Assembly (NCBI GenBank): GCA_964468745.1
Contig: CAYXVY010000038.1
Location: forward strand, 1-10,505
DNA: 10,505 nucleotides
Origin: JACPRB01 sp964468745
Lineage (GTDB): Bacteria; Planctomycetota; MHYJ01; JACPRB01
Direction: 5' to 3'
The position numbers were made by a program, and so were the translations under genes. The first letter of the stretch is position 1. Each line of letters opens with the position of its first letter. The notes under the pieces were generated by a model. It had not been told where the DNA came from. It was given only the letters and a program-made list of their open reading frames with translations, and ran no database searches. Below, in pieces: positions 6,039 to 10,505 of this stretch.

Positions 6039-6096
6039 GCCGGCTGGCGAAATCGTTAATCAGGCTCGCCCCTTTCGCCAGCCGGCGTTTTATTTT
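6039..6096 (+). terminator. Intrinsic terminator after the Ubl operon
   Basis: A perfect 14-bp stem (6039-6052 with 6073-6086) has a 20-nt loop and is followed by G and then TTTTATTTT. The stem and T-run fit a rho-independent terminator. The loop is larger than usual, so a second role, such as a leader structure for the next gene 56 nt downstream, is possible. Confidence 0.75.
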
Positions 6097-6136
6097 GTTC
6101 AACACTGGGAGTCGGCTAGCGATGTATAGAAGGGCT

Positions 6137-6141
6137 GGAGG
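6137..6141 (+). promoter_or_regulatory. Shine-Dalgarno for the TGA-interrupted gene
   Basis: GGAGG lies 10 nt before ATG 6152. It supports translation from this upstream ATG and therefore through the in-frame TGA. The internal ATG at 6440 has no comparable site. Confidence 0.75.
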
Positions 6142-6151
6142 ACAATAGAAC

Positions 6152-7042
6152 ATGAAGAGCGTATCGTTTGCACTCGTCCTGCTGACCGCGTCGTTTGTGA
6201 CGCTGTCACAGGTGGACCTGTACGGGCAGTGATGCGGCGGTGGCGGCGGAGGAGGTTCCTCCGGCGGCAGCGGCGGATCATCGTCGGGCGGTGGTGGGGG
6301 TGGGAGTAGCGGCGGCGGCGGGAACTCCGGCGGAGGCTGGTGGTCCGGCGGCAGCGGCGGCGGTGGTAACGGCGGCAACGGTGGAAGCGGCGGCAGCAAG
6401 GGCAGCGACGCTCCGGCCAACGTCACCGAAACGATCTGGATGCGCTATTACAGCAACGGTGAGATCGATCCGAAGGTCACCGTGGCTGCGCTCAAGAAGG
6501 TCGCCGGCGTAGGCGACGTGGAAGTGGTTCCGCTGCAGCGCCGTCTGCGCGTGACCTACACGGGCAGCTGCAAGAACCTGCCCTCGCTCGAGGCGGCAAC
6601 GGCCCAGTGTGCCGTTCCGGCCCTCGTGATCAGTCATGTGCACCTGCACCTGCAGTTCAAGGCGCTCTCGGGCGCCAACGTGGGCGAACTGAACAAGCAG
6701 CTCTCCACGTGCCGCGGCATCAAGGGCGGCATGGCCCTGGCTACGGCCGGCGAAGTGCACGCCGACATCGACGAGCTGACGTTCGGCGACCTCGAAGGCG
6801 CGGCGCAGGCCGCGAAGTTCGACGTCACGCTGAAGTCGCAGCGCTATGTCACGGTCGAATTCGCCAAGGACGGCCTCGAGCTGGCCAAGGTGGAAGCGGC
6901 GCTGGAGCGCACGAAGGGCGTGCTCACCATCCGCAGCGGCGGCGAGACGGTCTGCTTCTGGGCGCAGAAGAACGTCACGGACGACCAACTCAAGAAGTCG
7001 ATCGAGACGACGGGCGCCAAGATCGAGAAGCTCTCGAAGTAA
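6152..7042 (+). CDS. Candidate selenoprotein: signal peptide, in-frame TGA, Gly-rich linker, three HMA-like repeats
   Basis: Read from ATG 6152 with TGA 6230-6232 as selenocysteine, this gives 296 residues. Residues 1-26 form a signal peptide (basic start, then A-L-V-L-L-T-A-S-F-V-T-L). Sec27 is followed by C28 (a U-C pair). Residues 29-82 are a Gly/Ser/Asn-rich linker with W63-W64. Three alpha/beta repeats of about 65-70 residues follow (about 92-161, 162-230 and 231-296); they resemble the ferredoxin-like fold of heavy-metal-associated domains but lack M-x-C-x-x-C. Repeat 1 has C140 and C153 and runs into H162-V-H164-L-H166. C140, H162 and H164 are conserved in the paralog at 7275. The frame stays open from 6233 to 7042 without a shift. 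The product is probably exported and redox- or metal-active. The alternative is a 26-codon dead end plus internal initiation at 6440, or a pseudogene. Confidence 0.7.
6230..6263 (+). promoter_or_regulatory. Candidate bacterial SECIS following TGA 6230
   Basis: CGGAGGA (6247-6253) pairs perfectly with TCCTCCG (6257-6263) around a GGT triloop (6254-6256). The loop begins 21 nt after the TGA and starts with G-G-U, fitting known bacterial SECIS features (stem-loop within the coding region, G early in the loop, spacing in the high teens to thirties). The flanks encode a Gly/Ser linker, so some pairing could be a by-product of GGN and TCC codons. Confidence 0.55.
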
Positions 7043-7061
7043 CGCGCAACAGTCAATCAGA

Positions 7062-7097
7062 ACGGGCGGGGCCGAAAGGTCCCGCCCGTTTTTCTTT
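7062..7097 (+). terminator. Strong intrinsic terminator after the first TGA-containing gene
   Basis: A 12-bp stem (7062-7073 with 7078-7089, one G-U pair) with a GAAA tetraloop is followed by TTTTTCTTT. It is 20 nt after the stop codon. It separates the two TGA-containing paralogs into different transcripts. Confidence 0.92.
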
Positions 7098-7211
7098 AGA
7101 CGCACGCAAAACGGAGCACCGCAAGAAGGACGCGGTGGAGGCGCACGCCACTCGTCCGCCGCGAGGCTTGGCCTTTTCGGTAACGCTGCTACTTCCACGT
7201 AATGAGCGATC

Positions 7212-7236
7212 CCTGTATCCGTTACAAACGGACAGG
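7212..7236 (+). other. Leader hairpin upstream of the second TGA-containing gene
   Basis: CCTG plus TCCGTT pair with AACGGA plus CAGG, with a TA bulge and an ACA loop. No T-run follows. It sits 38 nt before ATG 7275 and may be part of the 5' leader or an operator. The remainder of 7098-7260 shows no gene and no clear promoter. Confidence 0.35.
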
Positions 7237-7274
7237 CACGGGGGTTGCTAACCAGACATGTGGAGGGCCATCGC

Positions 7275-7994
7275 ATGCGACGTCTGCTGACTGCGGCCGC
7301 AATACTGCTGATCACGGCTCGTGCCGCGAGGCCCTGAGGGGGGCCCTCCACCTCGGGGACCGAACGGCCCCCCATGGAGTACGCGACGGTGCGCTACTAC
7401 GAAGGCACCGACCCCGCGGCATTCAAGAAGGTGCTGGAGGCGGTCAAGGGCGTCCAGAAGGTCCACATGGACAGCGAGCAGCGCGTCGCTCGAGTCTCGT
7501 GGGACTGGACATGCCGCGAGCTTCCGCGTCTTGAGGCCGCGTGCGCTCAGGCGGGGATGCCCGCGTTCATCGTGACGCACGCACACATGAAGATCGCCCT
7601 GAATAGAATGAAAGGCGCGGGACAGGATCACGAGAAGCTCCAGAAGAGCGTGAAGGACGTCGAGGGCGTGATGGGGGTCGATTCGCCCGTCGGCAGCCCC
7701 GAGCTGCGGCTGCACGTGGACTTGCAGAAACTGACGCCGGAGGCGCTGCTCGCCTCCCTCAAGACAGTGGGCTTCGAAGGGGTGATCCAGGGGCTGTTCT
7801 GGTACGACGTGGAAGTCGACGGCGAGGACGCGAGCAAGTTGGCAAGCGCGCTCATCGCGTCGAAGGGGATCTTGACCGCGGGCGCGGACGGGACGCACGT
7901 CCGGCTCTGGACGGTCAAGGCTGTCACGGAAGTAGTGCTGCGCAAGATGTCGGAAAAGGCCGGCGCGAAGATCGCCCGAATCGACAAGCCGTGA
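7275..7994 (+). CDS. Candidate selenoprotein paralog: signal peptide, in-frame TGA, HMA-like repeats
   Basis: ATG 7275 has GGAGG (7262-7266) 8 nt upstream. With TGA 7335-7337 read as selenocysteine the product is 239 residues. Residues 1-20 form a signal peptide (M-R-R-L-L-T-A-A-A-I-L-L-I-T-A-R-A-A), Sec21 follows R-P, and a short Gly/Pro/Ser linker leads to repeats starting at about 34. The body parallels the 6152 product: R-Y-Y, then K-K-V, then T-C80-x-x-L-P-x-L-E-A-A-C90-A-Q, then H102-A-H104. Three HMA-like repeats are visible by eye. The first internal ATG (7374) has no ribosome site and lacks the signal peptide. The stop overlaps the next gene's GTG (7991), so they form an operon. The shared TGA position in both paralogs is the main support for recoding. 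Confidence 0.72.
7335..7373 (+). promoter_or_regulatory. Candidate bacterial SECIS following TGA 7335
   Basis: An 8-bp perfect GC stem (GGGGGGCC 7338-7345 with GGCCCCCC 7366-7373) starts immediately after the TGA. Inside it, TCGG (7353-7356) pairs with CCGA (7360-7363) around a GGA triloop, which begins 19 nt after the TGA. The two-tier stem with a G-first small apical loop matches the placement of the hairpin in the paralog gene, although the base sequences differ. Confidence 0.6.
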
Positions 7995-9211
7995 GGGTGA
8001 TCGCCGTCGTCGCTGGGGTGATCCTGGTCGCCGGGGGAGCGCAGGCCCGGCAGGCTGCCCCCGGTCCTTTGGAGGCCGCTGTCGCCTCGGCTGTCGCGGA
8101 CATGACCAAGTTGCGCGCGGCGATGATCGAGAAGAAATGTCCCGCGGAAGTGGCGGATTGCGATGCCATCCTCGGCAAGTTCCAGAAATGGAGCCGGCCG
8201 ATGAACGTGACGCACGGGAATCGCACGCCGTATCCGGGTCAGAAGGAGTACGACGCGATCATGGACGCCTGGGTGGAGGTCGGGGCGTTCGCGGCGAAGG
8301 CGTTCTCGGAGGCGCAGACGAAACTCGCCGCACATGCGGACGAGCTCTTCCAGAAGGCAGAGTCGGCGAAGGGCGCGGACAAGGCGAGGCTCGACGGGGC
8401 GCAGGATCAGCTTCGGCGCGACGCGCGGCAGGCTGAGGCCCTGGGAGGATGGATGGCGCATTGGGGAGAGCTGCCGCCGCTGCTTCGGGCGCTCAATCGG
8501 CGGCGCGTAGCCAGCAAGATGTCCCCCGTCACGATCTCCTTCGCGGCCACGTTTGCGCGCTGGATGCACGTGCAGTATCTCGAGGTGAACCGCGAGCGCA
8601 AACCGGACCCGAAGATGCCCGAGGATCCCCGGCTGCCCGGATACACGCCCGAGGGCTCCGTCGCGGGTGAGGGGACGAAGGTCAAGGGGGCCGATGCGGA
8701 GTGCATCGACCGGTTCTTCAACACCGGACTCTGGCGCGAGCCGGCCTTCAATCCGCGAATGGCGCGCACCGCGCTCACCACGCGCAACAACTGGATCTGG
8801 TGCGCGATGGTTTCTGAAACGACGGACAAAATGTCCGCCTCGATCTTCCATTGGCCGGGCGACGGTGATGACGACATCCCCACCACATTCGTGGATAACG
8901 ACCCCGTCGCGAAATGCCTGCCGCAGGGCATGGCCGTCGCGGGCACATTCATCACGGTGCAATTCTGGGCCCGTGCCCCTAAAACGAATGAGCTCGACTA
9001 TCGCATGCTCGACTCGGCAGGGCGCGAAGTGGAGACGGTGCTGCTCACGAAACTCAGCGCGGCGGGGCGCGCCGGCGCCCACGGCGATCTCTATCGTCCC
9101 GAGCTGACCTTCGTCCCACGGGAGGCGCTCGCCCCCGGCGAAAAGTACACGGTGGAGCTGACGATCGTGAAGCAGCCGTACCACAAGTTCAGCTTCACGA
9201 CGAAGCCGTAG
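7991..9211 (+). CDS. Secreted protein with CAP/SCP-like domain and C-terminal beta domain
   Basis: This 406-residue protein begins with a signal peptide (1-19, cleavage near A-Q-A). Residues 25-160 are helical and charged. Residues about 163-290 resemble bacterial CAP (SCP/PR-1) domains: L-N-R-R-R, then S-P-V-T, W-M-H193-V-Q-Y-L-E-V-N, P-G-Y-T-P-E-G-S-V-A-G, and W-R-E-P-A-F-N-P. The last ~80 residues alternate polar and hydrophobic (F-I-T-V-Q-F-W-A, G-E-K-Y-T-V-E-L-T-I) like a small beta-sandwich. CAP proteins are extracellular and of mostly unknown function. The assignment is by pattern only. The GTG start overlaps the previous stop, tying expression to the upstream TGA-containing gene. The preceding terminator at 7062 means transcription starts between it and 7275. 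Confidence 0.65.
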   Translation: MRVIAVVAGVILVAGGAQARQAAPGPLEAAVASAVADMTKLRAAMIEKKCPAEVADCDAILGKFQKWSRPMNVTHGNRTPYPGQKEYDAIMDAWVEVGAFAAKAFSEAQTKLAAHADELFQKAESAKGADKARLDGAQDQLRRDARQAEALGGWMAHWGELPPLLRALNRRRVASKMSPVTISFAATFARWMHVQYLEVNRERKPDPKMPEDPRLPGYTPEGSVAGEGTKVKGADAECIDRFFNTGLWREPAFNPRMARTALTTRNNWIWCAMVSETTDKMSASIFHWPGDGDDDIPTTFVDNDPVAKCLPQGMAVAGTFITVQFWARAPKTNELDYRMLDSAGREVETVLLTKLSAAGRAGAHGDLYRPELTFVPREALAPGEKYTVELTIVKQPYHKFSFTTKP

Positions 9212-9240
9212 GAATCCTCGCCCTCCGGGAGTGCACTTCC

Positions 9241-9246
9241 TACAAT
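9241..9246 (+). promoter_or_regulatory. Possible -10 hexamer before the Cys-rich lipoprotein gene
   Basis: TACAAT matches the -10 consensus at 5 of 6 positions and lies 62 nt before ATG 9309. No convincing -35 was found at the proper distance. Confidence 0.25.
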
Positions 9247-9308
9247 ATCGCCGGGAATAAGCGGGCCATCCGCACCGTCTGGTATCCATGGCAAGTCTGG
9301 GGGGTCGA

Positions 9309-10001
9309 ATGCGCAACGCACTCTTCGCATTGGCCGCGGCGGCCATCGCAGTCTTCGTGTCGTGCGGAGGAGGGTCCTACCGTTCGGGAGAGCCGTCGCA
9401 GGTGCCTGAGTACCGCGTCTACTCCTCCGGCGAGCGGGAGTGCAAGTACTGCAACATTCACGTCTTCGGGGGCCATATCTGCGGCCGCACCGTGCCGTGC
9501 GCCCACTGCAAGCGCGAGCACGGCGCCTTCCATCTGCACGAGATCAGCCGCGTCTGTCCGCCGTGCAACTGGACCCACTACGAAGTCCATGTCTGCAACG
9601 ACTCGAAGGATTGCGGACCGTGCCGCAAGGACGGGCGCAAGTCGGTCGGCGAGAAGGGATGCGACCGCTGCTACCGCATGATGCAGGGGACCACGGTCCA
9701 CGGGATCACGGCCTACTGCGCCCCTTGCAACAACGAAGTCGGCACCAACCACATCTGCGGCAAGACGCGCATGTGCATCACCTGCGTTCGCGAGGCGGGC
9801 GACGGCCACGCGCACGACGCGACGCGCCTCTGCAGCGAGTGCAAGCGAGAGGTTTCGCTCGACCACGAGCACGGCGCAACGACGTACTGCAAGGAGTGTC
9901 ACAGAGACGCGGGCGCCGGACATCGACACGGCCAGACGATCTGGTGCATCTTGTGCACGGCGGAGAAGGACTGGCCGCACACGGTACACACCGATTACTA
10001 A
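9309..10001 (+). CDS. Lipoprotein with ten tandem ~19-residue CxxC/HxH zinc-binding units
   Basis: ATG 9309 is chosen over ATG 9288 because a G-rich ribosome site (GGGGGGT) lies just upstream and the product begins with a clean lipoprotein signal (V-F-V-S-C19, then GGGS). The 230-residue product then has ten consecutive units starting at residue 45, each C-x-x-C-x7-H-x-[H/C] and 19 residues long. The fourth unit is shorter (16) and lacks the His pair; the fifth and last deviate. Units 7-9 are the most regular (for example C-I-T-C, then G-H-A-H). Each unit offers two Cys and two His/Cys ligands, so up to about eight zinc or other metal ions could bind. The protein would sit on the envelope or cell surface. 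I know no named family for it; metal storage, sensing and adhesion are all open. Confidence 0.8.
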   Translation: MRNALFALAAAAIAVFVSCGGGSYRSGEPSQVPEYRVYSSGERECKYCNIHVFGGHICGRTVPCAHCKREHGAFHLHEISRVCPPCNWTHYEVHVCNDSKDCGPCRKDGRKSVGEKGCDRCYRMMQGTTVHGITAYCAPCNNEVGTNHICGKTRMCITCVREAGDGHAHDATRLCSECKREVSLDHEHGATTYCKECHRDAGAGHRHGQTIWCILCTAEKDWPHTVHTDY

Positions 10002-10003
10002 TT

Positions 10004-10024
10004 CCGGCCGGCGTGTGAGGCCGG
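10004..10024 (+). other. GC hairpin after the Cys-rich lipoprotein gene
   Basis: CCGGCC 10004-10009 pairs with GGCCGG 10019-10024 across a 9-nt loop, just after the stop codon. No T-run follows, so it is a weak terminator candidate at most. Confidence 0.35.
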
Positions 10025-10034
10025 CCGCAAGCGC

Positions 10035-10040
10035 TATCAT
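10035..10040 (+). promoter_or_regulatory. Possible -10 for a leaderless transcript of the 10047 gene
   Basis: TATCAT matches the -10 consensus at 5 of 6 positions and ends 6 nt before GTG 10047, where a transcript would be expected to begin. No Shine-Dalgarno precedes this GTG. Confidence 0.35.
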
Positions 10041-10046
10041 GCCTGC

Positions 10047-10436
10047 GTGACACGCTTCTGCTGCCTCGCGATGGTGCTGCTGGGCGCGTGCGGCGCGCCG
10101 CCTCCGATCGAGGTCGATGGCGACAGCATCCGGGCCCTCATTCGCGACGTGGTGGACGTTCCGGCGCGTGCCGTCGCGTCGGCGAGCGCGCTCGCCGCTT
10201 TGTCACGACGATCGCCGGAGGCGAGGGACGCGGTCTTCCGTGAGGTCGACCGTTCGCACCGGGCCGCGGCTCTGCGCGCAAGCGCAGCGCGCGAGGAGGA
10301 GGTCGCGCTTGGGGTGACGGGAGCGCTGGATGCCACGGCGCAGGCTCGGCTTGCCGCGATCGTGCACGAGCGCGTTGCCTGCGAGCGAAGCAGGGATGCG
10401 CTGCAGGCGCTCCGCGACAGGGTCGACGGTCGTTAA
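10047..10436 (+). CDS. Small lipoprotein of unknown function
   Basis: This 129-residue protein opens with a lipoprotein signal peptide (L-L-G-A-C15, then GAPPP). The mature part is Ala/Arg/Glu-rich and predicted to be almost entirely helical, with no aromatic core and no motif I recognise. The helices could form a coiled coil or a small bundle. GTG 10047 is the only start that includes the signal peptide. It lies 45 bp after the Cys-rich lipoprotein stop and may have its own promoter. No function is proposed. Confidence 0.65.
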   Translation: MTRFCCLAMVLLGACGAPPPIEVDGDSIRALIRDVVDVPARAVASASALAALSRRSPEARDAVFREVDRSHRAAALRASAAREEEVALGVTGALDATAQARLAAIVHERVACERSRDALQALRDRVDGR

Positions 10437-10505
10437 GGCCTGCCGCCTACGATCGCCTCAAAAACGCCGGGTGCCCACGCGAGTATCGCGTCGTCGAGCA
10501 CGACG
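10433..10505 (-). CDS. Possible C-terminal end of a minus-strand gene
   Basis: Read on the minus strand from the right edge, a frame is open to TAA at 10433-10435 and gives V-V-L-D-D-A-I-L-A-W-A-P-G-V-F-E-A-I-V-G-G-R-P. This hydrophobic, protein-like composition and the tail-to-tail stop overlap fit a convergent gene, but only 23 codons are visible and a plus-strand frame is also open. Confidence 0.3.
   Translation of the reverse strand, partial: VVLDDAILAWAPGVFEAIVGGRP

Noticed and set aside
5434..6426. Pro-rich minus-strand frame
   Set aside because: The proline run is the complement of the Gly-rich linker, and the rest is antisense to JAB and the zinc protein.
6440..7042. Gene starting at the internal ATG 6440 as a normal cytoplasmic protein
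   Set aside because: No ribosome site precedes it, it begins in the middle of a beta strand of repeat 1, and an open frame with linker and signal peptide runs upstream to 6152 apart from one TGA.
7374..7994. Gene starting at ATG 7374
   Set aside because: The preceding bases are a C-run forming the hairpin's right arm with no Shine-Dalgarno, while ATG 7275 in the same frame has GGAGG and a signal peptide.
7628..9346. 572-codon minus-strand frame
   Set aside because: It lies opposite two well-supported plus-strand genes; GC-rich third positions create long antisense frames. It has no recognisable domain.
9309..10001. Multiheme cytochrome c
   Set aside because: The motif is CxxC followed by seven residues and HxH/C, not CxxCH; only the His pair at a fixed distance is kept.

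Overview
The window is a GC-rich bacterial segment with almost all genes on the plus strand, short intergenic gaps, and both Shine-Dalgarno-led and apparently leaderless starts. There is no rRNA, tRNA or transposase. Several proteins are long-tailed, secreted or zinc-binding; the N-terminal segment of the 1432-2085 gene and the CAP-like secreted protein remind me of Planctomycetota-type genomes. That placement is an impression and was not tested.

Layout. 1-185 is the tail of an upstream HEAT-like protein. 227-1135 encodes an arginase with all Mn ligands. 1152-2085 holds two small membrane proteins, one Cys-rich and one TPR-like. 2087-5889 is a ubiquitin-like conjugation island: an E1 with a C-terminal zinc ribbon, a 92-residue Ubl ending in a bare Gly, a membrane-anchored protein, an E2 with a canonical HPN motif and catalytic Cys, a JAMM/JAB peptidase, and a small CxxC/HxxC zinc protein. 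A strong promoter precedes the Ubl gene, and a 120-bp imperfect inverted repeat separates Ubl from the downstream genes. The E1 N-terminus, the E2 tail (twice) and, in weaker form, the JAB N-terminus carry an acidic I-x-I-I/V motif. It looks like a SUMO-interacting motif and could tether the enzymes to the Ubl.

6152-7994 holds two paralogous exported proteins with HMA-like repeats. Each has a good Shine-Dalgarno and a signal peptide, and each is interrupted by an in-frame TGA just after the signal peptide. Each TGA is followed by a GC-rich hairpin whose apical triloop begins with G about 20 nt downstream. The simplest reading is a tandem pair of undescribed selenoproteins with selenocysteine near the mature N-terminus. 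A strong intrinsic terminator separates them, and the second overlaps the start of a secreted CAP-like protein.

9309-10001 encodes a lipoprotein made of ten tandem ~19-residue CxxC-x7-H-x-[HC] units, a probable surface metal-binding array. 10047-10436 is a small lipoprotein, and the window ends in a possible minus-strand gene tail.

The two systems most worth pursuing are the Ubl island with its shared SIM-like tails and the TGA-containing paralog pair.
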